The position numbers were made by a program, and so were the translations under genes. This document shows positions 12,236 to 24,331 of a DNA stretch of 64,000 nt, in pieces (position 1 is the stretch's first letter; the number at the start of each line of letters is the position of its first letter). Source of the stretch: Theropithecus gelada (taxonomy: Eukaryota; Chordata; Mammalia; Primates; Cercopithecidae). The notes under the pieces were generated by a model that worked only from the letters and a program-made list of their open reading frames with translations, did no database searches and was not told where the DNA came from. Location of the stretch: positions 86,468,944-86,532,943 of the forward strand of contig NC_037673.1 of the NCBI RefSeq assembly GCF_003255815.1, given 5' to 3'.

Positions 12236-14080
12236 CTCTAGACATTCACACTTGTAACATCTGTTTATCTCAGTTGATTCTTGGTGATCTTAGCCATTTC
12301 TTCCATTGTATGGCCAGCCTGTCTGGTGTTGGATGACTTTGAGTCAGAGGAGAATGACAATGAAATTGAAGGTTTGGGCATTTTCAGCCTAAGGGAAGAA
12401 AGGAAGCATGTTAATAATATCCTGTTTTAGAAACAGAAGCAGCCTCTGTATGCCTGAATCATTTTAGTAGGTTAATAAACCCTAAAGTATTGCTCTATTA
12501 ACTACTCTCCTTACTCTGCCAACATTTAGGATTTGGAAACATTAAACCCTTGTTTACATCCTCTGTAAGTCAGCATTGATTTGTTTCTCTTCTGGGATTT
12601 AGTTAAAAGCAATGCTCATTTGCACACACATTTTACAAAACGGAACTACACGAAATGATTTAAAAATATAAATAAAATTCCTAATCCCTAAAAAATGCCC
12701 CTGATTGTAGGCATACTTCATAATGAAGGATCCAGGATTCCATCAAAATTTTTGTTGTTGTTAAAAAAGTTACTTTGTTATCTCAGAATACAAACTATAT
12801 AGCATGTGCGTTCTCTCCATAAGGTTTAGAATGCAGCTTATTGCTTTAATGGGTTAAAGTTAAATCTTTCTTTTCAGTAGAAGGCATGCCCTTTAAATTC
12901 TTGCCAGGCTAAGTAACACATGAGATAATTTACATCCACTAAGATTTCGGTAACTTGATGCAATAGCCTTGGCAACAAAATTCTACCAAATGAAAAGTGT
13001 CAAATTGCGCAGAATGGTGTTCATAGCCAGTGGGCTCCTCATCTACTTCCCTGGGAATTGTGCCAAAGTAAAAGGCTTTAGAGTTTCCATTGGTTATAAA
13101 CTGCAGCTTTTTGAGCTCTCTTTAGACTAGGAAAGTTGATTACCTATAGCAAGGTTCTCTGGCCAACACTGGCAACCTTGAGACCACTCCCAATCCATCT
13201 TCACAAAAGACCTGCCACACATTAATTACAGTATAACTCCTCTTCTGCATAATTCTCCTTCTCTCTAACATTTCCCTCCTTTTCTGTTCTGTTTTCCACT
13301 TACGCCTTCTCTTATTCACAGTTTCCCACCTCCTCCCTCATGCAGAATTGCATAAAAATCACACAAGTAGTCAAGGGGCAAAGTCGGGAGCTAGCATATT
13401 AGAGAAGCAATAATATTGCCTAAGGGCAAAAGGAAGATTTTTTTTTTTTTTTTTTAGGTCACGTCTTATCTAAGCCAAATAGTTGAGCATTTTAATACAA
13501 ATTATCAAAATAGATGCATAACTACTACCCAAAAAGAATATGGGATTTAGTATAAAAATCAATGACCTTTGTGGGCATAGAGGTGAAATAACAGATATAA
13601 TTACTTTTTAATACAAAAGATCATTTTTTCTGTTTGTGAGACATAAAGGAAGGGCATGCGTCAGATAAACAGTTTGTTTCAGCTGATCTCTCAAGAGACT
13701 GCCACAGGCAAAAGACATAGCCGGTACAGTACCCATCTCCCCACCCTTCTGTTGCACATTCAGAATTGCAGCCTGGGAACCAGGGGCATCACCAATAAGC
13801 AACAGTGAAAAGGGCTGCAAAACCCACACATTTTCATTTCCATTGTATTTATTCTAGTTACCTTCACTGATAACCAAAACAGAGAGGTGAAACAAAGCTG
13901 TTTTACTGTTGTTTCACTGTGATCAATCCAAAAACCATGAATATGCTGTTAAGAATAAGCTTGGCAGGTGAACTTCAACACGTGAAAGCATCTCAGTTCT
14001 CAACAAGGCAAGAGTGACAGACTTGAAGAGTCAGGCACAGTTTATTGCTGAGATAATAACCAAGAAAATGCCATCTAATA
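12236..14080. other. Unassigned sequence with a T tract
   Basis: No gene recognised. A run of about 19 T lies at 13438-13456. The minus frame at 13608-13829 has no recognisable domain. Confidence 0.45.
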
Positions 14081-14084
14081 ATAA

Positions 14085-14290
14085 TGACAGTAATACTTAA
14101 GTGCTTACTACTCAGTGCTACAGTGAAATTGATAGTACTGTTATCATCACCATCCTCATTTTAAAAATGAGAAAACTGAGGTACAAAATTTACATAAAAT
14201 TAATACAGAGTCCCACAGCTAGCAATACACAGCTTAGCTGGTATTGAACCTGCTCCAAGGTCAGCGCTTTGAACCGTTAGGCCATGGTTC
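14085..14290 (-). mobile_element. MIR SINE, antisense
   Basis: 'tttaaaaatgagaaaactga', 'gtcccacagctagcaa', 'ggtattgaacctgctcc' and 'gaaccgttaggccatgg' match the reverse complement of MIR from its 3' half to its 5' end. Confidence 0.85.
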
Positions 14291-14977
14291 TGTTAAGCTT
14301 TATGAAACTTCTGTGCCTTACAAACGAGATTAAATATTTGCAAATGCTTTAAAGCTGAATAGCCTGATGCCAAGAAAGGAAATATGAAATATTTCATTTG
14401 AGCAAGGCGTAAAACAATGCCTTTCAAAAAAATAAGCCAGTCAAAGATCATTTCACTGCTTTGTTGCTTTGTAAATGTTAATTAAGCCTCCATTCTAAAA
14501 TCCTGCCATTTAATTATGAAATAATATTTTTCTTCTATCTCAGTACAATTCCCTTTCCCTACATTCCAACACAGTCCTGAAAAGTGAACAATTTCAAGAT
14601 TAGACCTCTATTCTTGATATTGAGGAACAGCAGGAAATAAGTACACACTATTAAGTAGACATGACTTTGGATTGGTACCTCCTTGGATTTCAGTTATGGA
14701 GAGAAAGTGGAAGCTCTTGGGGAGGCTTCATGACACTTTAAACATGAGCATTCCTGAATCATAGGTGACAGAGCCATTTGAGTTGTGAGTGGATTTTGGA
14801 GGAGTGCCAAAAAGACTTGGCAGGTAACAAAAGTTGGTGACACCGAAGGCCTCAGTTAAAATGTGTAAGAAATAAGTAAGAATTTAATGTCTTCATAAAG
14901 ATAAGCTAACCTCAGCTTTTATACTGCAATGAGAATAGGATCAGAGACCCACAGAACCAGAAACTAGTCCTTGCTGT
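14291..14977. other. Unassigned sequence
   Basis: No gene or clear repeat recognised. Confidence 0.45.
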
Positions 14978-14985
14978 CTAACTAG

Positions 14986-15286
14986 GTCGGGTGCAGTGGC
15001 TCACACCTGTAATCCCAGCACTTTGGGAAGCCGAGGCAGGTGGATCACTTGAGGACAGGAGTTCGAGACCAGCCTGCCTAACATGGAAAAACTCCATCTC
15101 TACCAAAAATACAAAAATTAGCCAAGTGTGGTGGTGCACGCCTGTAGTCCCAGCTACTCGGGAGGCTGAGACAGGAGAATCGCTTGAACCCAGGAGGCAG
15201 AGGTTGCAGTGAACCAAGATTGTGCCACTGCACTCTAGTCTGGGCAACAGAGCAAAACACAGTCTTGAAAAAAAAAGAAAGAAAAA
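14986..15286 (+). mobile_element. AluS full-length SINE
   Basis: A complete dimeric Alu from the left-monomer start to an A-rich tail (aaaaaaaagaaagaaaaa). The left arm 'ggatcacttgaggacaggag' and 'gagaccagcctg' are AluSx-like. It is flanked by an 8-bp target duplication, ctaactag, at 14978-14985 and 15287-15294, so L1-mediated insertion is directly visible. Frames on both strands are Alu frames, not genes. Confidence 0.97.
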
Positions 15287-15294
15287 CTAACTAG

Positions 15295-16826
15295 AGGAAA
15301 GGAGCAATCTCTCCGTTCTTCATCTTCTAATCTATAAAACAAATAATGGACTAAACAATAGTTGCTAACCTCTTTGATAATCTAACAGATAGAGTCCCTG
15401 GACTCCTCATCCTACAGGTTAAAAACTTGTAGTTTAAGTCCCTCAAACTCTTTGTAATGCCTACAGTGGTGATTTCTGTTAATTTGCAGTACTGAGAAGG
15501 TGAGATACAGTGAGTGTATTTCCTTGTTTGGCAAGATGGCAAGGCCAGCCCAGAACACTGAAAGATACCGAAACTGCATAAGAAGGAAAGTCAAAACGGC
15601 TACTGGGCTAGTTAGCACAGGCACTCTGGAAGGAGGGCAGTCACTGAGGAGATGCCTCTGCTCTGTGCTGACGGCAAACTGGAATGAACTGACAATTTTG
15701 CTTTCAGGGGAGGGGGTGATGAAGAGTTCAGTTTTGCTCTCCTGCTTTAGTGTACTGTGCTTTATACATTGGTCCAGACTATCTAATCAGGATCTCATTA
15801 AGGGAAAGCTTAGCATTGTTTGAGTTCTCTTTCCCACAGCAGAGCTAAAAGTAAACAGCGGCCAAAGATAAACAAGGAGCATTGCTTTTTCCTGTGTTGT
15901 ACAATAGTAAGTCTAATTTATTGACAATTATTGTTGGTAGTATAAATACTGAATCTGAGACGAACTTTGCAAAGAGCCTGCTGGTTTCTAAGCTTTACCA
16001 AGCCAGCAGACTTTCTTTTGTTGCTAAGGGATTTTTTTTTTTTTTTTTTCCAAATCAGGATTTCTTAAATAGCAGGCTTTGTATACTGGAAGACACAAGT
16101 GACCCACTCACTACTCAGGTCCAGCTTTTTTTTTTTTTTTTTTTAATTCTTTAAATCAATGAATGGCTGAACTTCAACTTTTCTCTGCTGTTGTTTCGTA
16201 TAAAAGAAGTAGATGAGATAGATTTATGAGTAAAAGAATAGAGCTTCTGCTTCTGAATCCTCCTTTGGGGTCATCTGAGTCATGGTTTAGGAAATAATTC
16301 CTACAAAAATCCCTGAAACAATGGACCAATTCCACTATTCCCTCTTCTCCCTCATATCCAGCTATCCCCATAAACCCAGAGAGAGGACCTGACCCCATGG
16401 AAGCAAAGGTGCCCTGGAATATATTCCTAGTTTGTGAAACAAAATTGCATTTACCAAGATCTGCCTCACAGTTCGTTCTTGACTGATTGCTTATTTACTC
16501 CTGGCTATATTTACAAAAGACTTCAGACTGACTTTGATATCCTTAAAGTTGGTCTTGTTATCTTTTCATTTTGCTTTTTTTTGTCTGGCCCAATGCACAC
16601 CCTGCCCTAAGCACATTTTCTCAATAATAACGCCCATTTACACATGACCAGACTTATGTAACATACTAGATCTATCTTAGTCATGCCGCAATGTCTTGCC
16701 CTCCTCCAGTTTAAGACATCTCTACCATCAAGGACCAGCCTCTTTAAACACAACCTGTGCCAGGCAGATGTACCATGACACCCAACATGTCTGAGCCCAA
16801 GTCCAAGTGAAAACACTAGACTTTTC
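15295..16826. other. Unassigned sequence with two T tracts
   Basis: No recognisable gene. The longest frame (15500-15823, 107 codons) has no known domain and no supporting context. T tracts at about 16032-16049 and 16128-16144 could be tails of decayed minus-strand retroelements, but no body is recognisable next to them. Confidence 0.45.
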
Positions 16827-17120
16827 TTTTTTTTTTTAATAGAGTCTTGCTTTGTTCTGTCGCCAAGGCTGAAGTGCAGTAGTGCAATCATATCTCACTG
16901 CAGCCTTGAACTCCTGAAGTCAGGGAGTCCTCTTGCCTCAACCTCTTGCATAGCTAGGACTACAGGTGCACATCACCATTTGGCTAAGTTTTTTTTATTT
17001 TATGTGGAGACAGATTTTGCTATGTTGACCAGGCTAGGCTTGAACTCCTAAGTTAAGTGATCCTTCCACCTGGGCTTCCCAAAGTGGTAGAATTACAGGC
17101 ATGAGCCACGACACCTGGCC
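16827..17120 (-). mobile_element. AluJ SINE, antisense
   Basis: Full dimer read in reverse from a T tract to 'cacctggcc'. It is heavily diverged, as expected for AluJ. Imperfect target duplications are visible: 'aaacactagactttt' before the T tract (16811-16825) and 'aaagcattagaactttt' after (17121-17137). Confidence 0.93.
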
Positions 17121-17124
17121 AAAG

Positions 17125-18614
17125 CATTAGAACTTTTTTCTTTAGGGTTTTTACAAAGAAATTTATCATATGTACAATTCCACTCCACATTCTACTCCTT
17201 CATATTATGAAAGTTGGTGTATATTTTTTCCGTCTTTTTATATTCTTCATGAACTACAAAGAAAATTAATGTATGCAAATGTACCTATGCTTCAGCAATT
17301 TGCCTGTTTAATCAATATAATGTCTTAGATGTGATTCCAAATGATATGCATACCTTTAGTTGACTCACTTCATCTATTACTTTTTATGCCAAGGTATGAA
17401 TATGGTACAATTTATTTCTCTAATTTATTAGTTATTAATAGATAGAAACATAGATTTTCCTGAATTTTTCATTATTATAAACAGTAGTTCAATGAACACA
17501 CTTCCATAGACATATGTACAAAGTTTCTCTGGAACATGTAACTGGAAATGAAATTGCTTGGCTTCATGTAGATGTATCTTAAATATTAGTAAATATTGAC
17601 AAATTACTCTAAAAAATGGTTGCAACAATTTAAACCTAACCAGCTATTTTGAAGCATATCCCCACAGCTTCACCAACACATGGTGTCTTGCTCTTTCAAA
17701 TAGTTGTCCAACAATTTTTTCTAATAGGTTGTTTATTTTTTTCTTATTGATTTGTAGAAATTTTATTTATTTCATGAATATAATCATTTGTCAATTAAAT
17801 ACGTTGCAAATATCTGCTTCTAGTTTTCCTTGTTTTTTAAATTCTGTATATCAAATGAAGTATTCAGGTTTGATACAGTCGTATTAACCAATATTTTCCT
17901 TAACTTTTGATTTAGAAAAAAATCCCCCACAGTATTTCAATATCATACTCTCTTATAGTGTTTTGTAAAATATTTAAAGTTTTATTTTTTACACTTAGAT
18001 ATTTTATTCATCTGGAATGTATTTTGTGAATGGTGTCAAGGAGGGATCTACTTTTTAAAAATAATAACCAATTGTTTCAAGAGCATTTATTAAGTAATAT
18101 CTTTCCCCATTTACTTGTCATTTACTAAAGTTACTATTCAAGTGTGGGTAAACTCTCTCTTCTGTTCCATTTGCTTATCCCTGCATCAACACCATACTCT
18201 TTTAATTGTTGTATGATATTTCTCCTTTAATCTGCTAATGATGAGATTATATTGATAGATATTCAAATATTAAAGTCTTTGAAATGCTTAGATAAACCCT
18301 TTTTTTAAGTCCACTGTTGGATTCAAATTATTAATACTTAATTCAGGTTTTTGCATGTATATTCTAAGCAAGGCCGGTTTATGATGATTCTTTCTCATAT
18401 GTTTTTGGTATTTTGGTATCTAAATTATGATAACATAAAAAATGAAGTGGTAAGAAATGGTACCATTTTTTTAAGATGGGATTCTTTGTGCATAAAGATT
18501 TGTTTAACTTTTGCTCGTAAAACTATTGATTTTAGAGGTGTAGGGTGAATTTTGACTCTAATTTCTTCAGTAATTTTTGGTCTAGCCATGTTTTCTGGTT
18601 TATTGAGTCACTTT
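17125..18614 (-). mobile_element. Ancient L1 (L1M type), antisense
   Basis: T-rich plus-strand sequence that reads on the minus strand as a very diverged L1 3' region. Examples are the probable ORF2-end equivalent around 17380-17640 and the stretch around 17640-17830 that parallels the 'gcttcaccaacac' region common in antisense L1. No frame survives. The processed pseudogene at 18630-19707 is inserted at its right edge. Confidence 0.6.
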
Positions 18615-18629
18615 TGAGAGTTCTTTTTA
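18615..18629. repeat. Target-site duplication, left copy (15 bp)
   Basis: tgagagttcttttta, identical to 19708-19722. The pair flanks the TMEM251/LYSET retrocopy and marks its insertion by the L1 machinery. Confidence 0.95.
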
Positions 18630-19707
18630 TTTTTATTTTTTGTTTTTGTATAAAATTTAAATTTTATGATCATGTGTGGACCTTTTTACACTTAACACAG
18701 TGGAAATGTTCATATTTATTCTTTCCCCAAAGGAAAAATTTCTGAATCATCACTATGTTGCACAGTAGAATAGGAATTCAGGTACTTAGTCAAGTTAAGA
18801 ATGCAAATAACAGACAAGATTAACTTCCAAAGTCTGAAGTCATCAACATGATTATGTAGTACTCTATCTCAGGCTTTACCTAAAAATTCATTATTATTCA
18901 GATAAAGAAAGCCCCTACTCATATGTTTTTGAAAAGCCTCTGCCCCACCACAATTTCCTGAGATCTGTGAAGAAACTGCAGTCTTGTGATCAGAGTCATA
19001 TAGTACTGGCAGTTTTGTAATCAAAGGAAAAAATGTCGACTGATTTTATATGTCAATCAGTTGTAGTCAGTTGATCTGATTAGAAACCTTGACAAATGCC
19101 TCATGGCGATTGCAAATAACTGCCAATCATATAGGGATGATACAGTAGCTGTTTTGGGATCAGCTCTTGTACAAGAGTAAAGGAACAAAAACATCTGTAA
19201 GTAAGGTATCAGAAAAATAATTGTCCACAACCAAAAAGACAAGAAAAGTAATCGAGGTTTCCAGGAATGTGTCCATGTGGTTCCTTCAAGGGGCTCCTCA
19301 GGGTGCTGTTGAATGTGTTCCAAGGCCAGCCTGTTGTAAGTCTCACTGATTTCAAACATAGTAAAATGCTGCTGCACTTACTGACAGATACAATCCCACT
19401 CCAATCTATCTCATCTGCTGATGGAAGTTCATCATTCTCCATGCTCTATGCAATGGTCCCGAAAACCTTCCTGTTACCATGGCCAGCGTTAGAGTCACTC
19501 AACTCTGAATAATCTGGTGGCTTTGGCATTTCAGAGAAAGCCACCAGAAAGTAAATCCCCTGGGTCACTAGGCTCAGAGAAAGGTGAGTGCCACCAGTCT
19601 GGAGCACCAGCTACTAGTGATTAAGAACCTTGTGACTGTGGCAGGTCATGCGCGGCCCTGGTCCCTGTGGCCGCTCTGGCACCCCCACCACCGGGCGGCC
19701 CCGCTTC
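18630..19707 (-). pseudogene. TMEM251: Processed pseudogene of TMEM251 (LYSET)
   Basis: The minus strand carries an intronless copy of the mRNA for TMEM251/LYSET, the small Golgi membrane protein needed to retain GlcNAc-1-phosphotransferase for lysosomal enzyme sorting (known function of the parent). The 5' end at 19707 is GC-rich, unlike its surroundings. The initiator ATG equivalent at 19529 opens MPKPPDYSELSDS. Later segments ETYNRLALEHIQQHPEEP and PYLQMFLFLYSCTRADPKT are clear, including the hydrophobic second membrane segment. An in-frame stop follows the first block, and a 2-nt loss near 19365 breaks the frame again. The A-rich tail appears as 'tttttatttttattttttg' on the plus strand at about 18624-18652. 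Perfect 15-bp duplications flank it. The identification is by recall of the parent protein. Confidence 0.9.
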
Positions 19708-19722
19708 TGAGAGTTCTTTTTA
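19708..19722. repeat. Target-site duplication, right copy (15 bp)
   Basis: tgagagttcttttta, identical to 18615-18629, immediately beyond the GC-rich 5' end of the retrocopy. Confidence 0.95.
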
Positions 19723-19900
19723 GAAAATAGTTTATAATCTAAGTATTCAAATATGTTAGCATTAGATGAGTCATATTATTTTCTGATATCTAAAGTTGTA
19801 TCTCATTGTTCTTGTGCCTTCCTTCTTCTCATGATCAGTAATGCCAAAGAATGTTAGTATCTTTTCAAAGAATTAACTCTTTAAACAATTATATTTCATT
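19723..19900 (-). mobile_element. Probable continuation of the ancient L1
   Basis: T-rich sequence that resumes in the style of 17125-18614 after the retrocopy. It is too diverged for a firm call. Confidence 0.35.
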
Positions 19901-19904
19901 TATG

Positions 19905-20560
19905 TGATCAATAAATTTTATTAACTGCTATATGCCAGACTGTTCTAACTAACTGGGTTTCTTTTTAAAAAGTAAAGATTAAACAAATCCTAGATCCCAG
20001 CATTGTGGATTTTATGAGGCAGAAACAGGTTGTTCAAAAAAGAAAAAATAATTAATTATCTGATATATTAAGAAGATAATAAATGCTATCGGAAAATAAA
20101 GCAGAGTGAGGAGAATCAGAAGTGCCACATGTTGGGAGCAGCATGCAGGCTGCAATTTTAAAGAAGGTGGGCAGAAATATTATTGAGAAGATGAGATTTG
20201 AGCAAAGATTTAAAGGAGGCAGGGAAGTTAGTCATGTGAGCATCCCAGAAGTAATATTCCTGGTGGAGGGAACAGCCAGTGCAAAGGCCCTAAGGCAGGA
20301 GCATGCTGGGCATGTCTGGGGATTGCGAAGAGGCCAGTGTGGCTCCAATAGAGTGAATGAGAGGGAGAAGAGAGAAGTCAGAATAGGTAAGGGTAATGAC
20401 TCTGAGTTTAAGAAGGCTGTGGGAGGAATGACATAATCTGATTTATAGTTTTAAATATAAACGGAAGCAGAGTAGAAAAGTTATGATGCTATTGCAATGT
20501 AAAGGCAAAAAATGATAGTTACTTGGATTAAGGTGGCAACAACTGACATGTAGTGGTGAA
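19905..20560 (+). repeat. Ancient interspersed repeat (family A), long copy
   Basis: Carries the recurring phrases 'ttaactgctatatgccagac', 'gagatttgagcaaagattta', 'ggagggaacagccagtgcaa', 'ggccctaaggcaggagcatg', 'gaggccagtgtggct' and 'atgacataatctgattta'. I recognise this as a common old mammalian repeat but cannot name it securely. The 104-residue frame at 20122-20436 belongs to the repeat and is not a gene. Confidence 0.6.
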
Positions 20561-21985
20561 TTTAGAGTCACCTATCTCTGTTGCCTTCATTTGTCTTTAT
20601 TTCACCAGTGTTGGCTTATATCATTAGTATTGTCTTCCTGCTTTCTATAGTTGAGTCATTAACCACCTTGTCTTATCCGTTTTGTTCTGCTAATTATAAT
20701 TATATATATTTTATTAGTCTCCTAATTTTATAATTTATTCTTTCTTTGCCTTACTAAGTTTTGTTTTTCTCAACTTTTATCTGTCAGTTTCTGAAAGAAA
20801 GTCTTCCATTATGGTTTTGGATTTGTAAATGTTACTTTATATTAGTGTTTGAATTATATATTTTGAGGCCATTTTCTCTTAGATGCATATAGATCCACAC
20901 TGTTATATCTTCCAGGGGAAATCATTTTTTGAACCTTTTTAAATCTCTATGAATGTTTTAAAGCCTTACTTTGTATACGATTTCCTATTAGTATTACTAC
21001 TCCAACTTTCTGTTCTGCTGTGGCATTTCCTGGCCATTTACTTTAGACTTTAAGGGTCATTCATTACTTTAGGTAAATCTTATATAGCACAGATCTGGAA
21101 CTGTTTATATCCAATCTAGAGCCCTGTTAATTAGTGGGTTTTATACATTTACAGTTATTTTGATTGCTAATAAACTTTGAGTTATTTCTACTAACTTACT
21201 TTGTGTTTTCTATGAACTGAGCCTTTTGTTAGCTTCTGTTTTTACTTTTCTTCCATTGATGTGATTAAACACTCCACTTTTTTGGTTACTAATGTGTATG
21301 GTTTTTAAAATACATATACTTAAAAATATTTTAAGTTAATAATGTATTTAACTTGTTCTTGAATGATACAAGAACTTTTATTTCCTTGTGTGGTTTATAA
21401 TCTTTTTATTATAAGCATGGCTAGAATTCTCTGTAGGAATTCCTTGTGCCCTTTGACAGGGTCCTACATGATTTAAAGATTCCAGACCAGTTTTATCTTA
21501 CATTCTCGGCTTCATGTTCCTGGTCTGTGTGAATAGTGTGAATTTGGATGTCACATCTACATGGGGCAAGGTTTGGAGTTCAAGTTTCTGACTGGTAACT
21601 ATTTGCCACTCTCCCAGAGCAGTGCGCAAAGATTTTTCTGATTCCCTATTTATGATTTTGGCAGCCGTTCATGGCTCCTAGGTCTCTGCATGTAATTTAG
21701 TCCTGGCAATGTGCAAACAGGGCCCTGACATCTCCTCACAGGCATTAAACCCTGCCCTTCCCAGTTCTGATTGCTCTGTGAGCCACAGGACTTCAGTCCT
21801 GTTACCCAGTGTGACATTTTGTTGTGGCTTTATTTTTGGCACATGAGGATTTATGATTCCAAATTTTGAGTTACACTATAAATTCCAAATTGTACTATTC
21901 TTATTTACATTTTAAGCAATTTATTTGTTTGGAGCAAGGGTGGGGGATTCTTATACATCAGTACTGTCTGCCATATTGACTTGAA
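20561..21985 (-). mobile_element. Ancient L1 5' half, antisense
   Basis: The plus strand around 20990-21190 parallels the antisense endonuclease start of L1 ('ctactccaactttctgttct', then 'cagttattttgattgct'). The right edge 'ctgtctgccatattgac' at about 21965-21983 resembles an antisense L1 5' end. Together with 17125-18614 it could be one disrupted element. Highly diverged, with no intact frame. Confidence 0.5.
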
Positions 21986-22956
21986 GTTCATCTTTCACAT
22001 TTTTACATTTAACAGATATTCAAATCTTAGTGATTGTTTTTATATTCTGAGTACTTCATTATACAGAGACATTTTTCATTTAACATTTCTTTTTCTCTTA
22101 AAGTCACCAAATATCTTGATTTCTTTATGTAAGAGAAATGAAGCATGCAGAAATTCCTAATCAACTACAGTTTTGTGATAACCTGATTTTTTCTACAGAT
22201 ACTAAATTTTAAAAAATTTAAAGTTTGTATTTAATGTGATTGCTTTCTGTCCTTCAAATCTTCCAAAATATAGCTGGAAGACCAAATCTAGTGTAGGCCG
22301 GGAGGTTACCTAAGCATTTTGCTGAGGCTTGTGAAAACCACCTATGGTCAGTCTAAGTACAAACACATTCCACTTCATTCTAACAAGGTTTGGTTTACAA
22401 ACTTCAAGCAGGTTAAAGTCTACATAACACAAAACTCATGGAGAAATCTGCCTCACTGGTTAGACTGAGCAAAGTTTCCTTAAAATTTGAAGAGAGATTC
22501 AAGAAGGGTAATATGTCATGGTAGATTATTAACATTAATAATTCCATTTTATTTTAGAAAAGGATGTGTTTTTAGAAGTTTTGTTATTAAGTACTACATC
22601 CTCCTAAAGTCTTCCTTCCATTTAAACGTTTTGAGAGCTTGGCCTGATTCCTTATCACAAGAAAGGCAGGGCGTACAGTGTCCTCACCAGTATCTCCATG
22701 GAAACTTTTGCTTTGAATTTCTGCTTTGCCTGTATTCTCTCTCTCCACTCTTGATTCTAGCTTCTTTCAGGTGTTTTCTTCTCTGTCTCTTATCCACAGA
22801 GCCATGAAACAGTCTTCTTTTGTTTTTGTTTTTTTCTTTTCTTTTCTTCTTTTTTTTTTTTTTTTTGCATTCTGCCAAATTCTAAAAGTACAAATCAGAG
22901 TGACAAGCAGACAAAACAGCATAATGGGTGTTTTGGTGAACATTCTTTTTATCCCC
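21986..22956. other. Unassigned sequence with a pyrimidine tract
   Basis: No gene recognised. A T-rich pyrimidine tract with some G interruptions runs at about 22816-22867. Frames at 22487-22992 on both strands follow this tract and are low-complexity artefacts. Confidence 0.5.
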
Positions 22957-23215
22957 CTGTTATGCTGCCAAGGCTGGAGTGCAGTGGCATGATCATAGCA
23001 CACTACAGCCTCAAACTCCTAGGTGCAAGCGGTCCTCCCACCTTGACTTTCCCAGTAGATAGGACTGCAGGCATGCTAATTTTGTTATTTTTTTTGTAGA
23101 GACAAGGTCTCACTATTTTGACCAGGCTATTCTCCAACTCCTGGCCTCAAGCAATCCTCCCACCTTAGCCTTCCAAAGCACTGGGATTTCAGATGTGAAC
23201 CACTGCATCCAGACT
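22957..23215 (-). mobile_element. AluJ SINE, antisense, missing its tail
   Basis: 'ccaaggctggagtgcagtgg' to 'ccactgcatcc' is a diverged Alu dimer in reverse. The first bases and the T tract directly before the body are lost. The nearest T tract lies about 90 bp to the left. Confidence 0.9.
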
Positions 23216-23800
23216 GACATCCTTATTTTTAAAGCTTCCTCTGCCGTCTGTAACACAGGAACTTTTGCAATGGCTCTGTTTCTCCTTCTAGCCCTATCGT
23301 TCTTCCACCATCCAGCCTGCCACCATATGTTGTATGCCATCCACCCTTTTTGATGTCCTTAATTCTCACTGCCTCCCTCTTGAGCTGTCTCTGGAAAGAA
23401 ACCAAATTTTCCTCACTTTCTGTTGAAAAGCAAATCCATCTTCTCTTGGTGTCACCTTGTCTTTGTCTTGAGGTCCATGCACTTACTTCCCAATGGACTA
23501 TTAAGGAGTTTTGCTGAACAAATTATTTCCCCAAGAATAATTCTGTTTATAAGATTTTAAAATAATATTTTTCTCTTCCCAATATATGTTTTAGAATGAT
23601 TTTACAACTTTTTGCTTAACTCCAATTTTCTGAAATATTACTAACTCAGGTTTTGTTAGATAATGAAAATTTCAAGAATGTAGTTCTTGTGAATGGTAAA
23701 CTATTCATTTATATTTATATTATTTACTAGGCTAATTTAGTTAGAGCAAAAGGAATCTAAAAATATCTTGAATTGAGAAGCCAATATAGCTTGGGTATGA
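23216..23800. other. Unassigned sequence
   Basis: No gene or clear repeat recognised. The minus frame 23113-23340 overlaps the Alu and is not a gene. Confidence 0.45.
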
Positions 23801-23804
23801 ATAG

Positions 23805-23946
23805 TATAGATGAAATCATGTATCTGCCTGCCTAGTTTCAAATCTTCCTCCATCACTTACTAGCTGGGGTGACCTTAGACAAGTTATTTAACCTCTCTGT
23901 TCTTTGGTTTCCAATCTATAATATCTAATAATAATAATAATAATCG

Positions 23947-23988
<42 letters not shown>

Positions 23989-24060
23989 CACACACATATC
24001 TTACAACAATGCCTAGCACCTAGTAGGCACTATATACATGTGTCAGCTAAGATTTACTTA
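23805..24060 (+). mobile_element. MIR SINE expanded by microsatellites
   Basis: 'atcacttactagctggggtg', 'accttagacaagttatttaa' and 'cctctctgttctttggtttc' are the MIR core in sense, and 'caatgcctagcacctagtag' is its 3' half. Between them lie simple repeats (23926-23996). Confidence 0.88.
23926..23996. repeat. Compound microsatellite (ATA)n-(TC)n-(TA)n-(CA)n
   Basis: Four tandem dinucleotide/trinucleotide blocks in series within the MIR. Likely length-variable. Confidence 0.95.
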
Positions 24061-24065
24061 CACAC

Positions 24066-24330
24066 AGAATCTCAAGAACAAAAATATGAGATAAAGGAAG
24101 CTGACAGATGAGGGTTTCAGATTAAGTGTTATAGATATGTGATGTTAAAAAATATACTTAATGAAGAAATCATTATGTTTCATTATATATTCTAATATAC
24201 TCTAAATGAATTCACAATGTTCTTCACATAAGGAGGTAAGGCATATATCCTTAAATAGCTCTTAGTATTTTTTTCTGGCTCCTTAGGAAATCTGATAAAA
24301 GTAACTTACTCCTTTCAAGAGCTCTGCTAA
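24066..24330. other. Unassigned sequence
   Basis: No gene or clear repeat recognised. Confidence 0.4.
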
Positions 24331-24331
24331 T

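Noticed and set aside
15500..15823. 107-codon open frame, possible small gene
   Set aside because: No recognisable domain, no promoter or splice context, and composition like the surrounding non-coding DNA.
20122..20436. 104-codon open frame
   Set aside because: It lies wholly inside an ancient repeat (family A) seen several times in the window.
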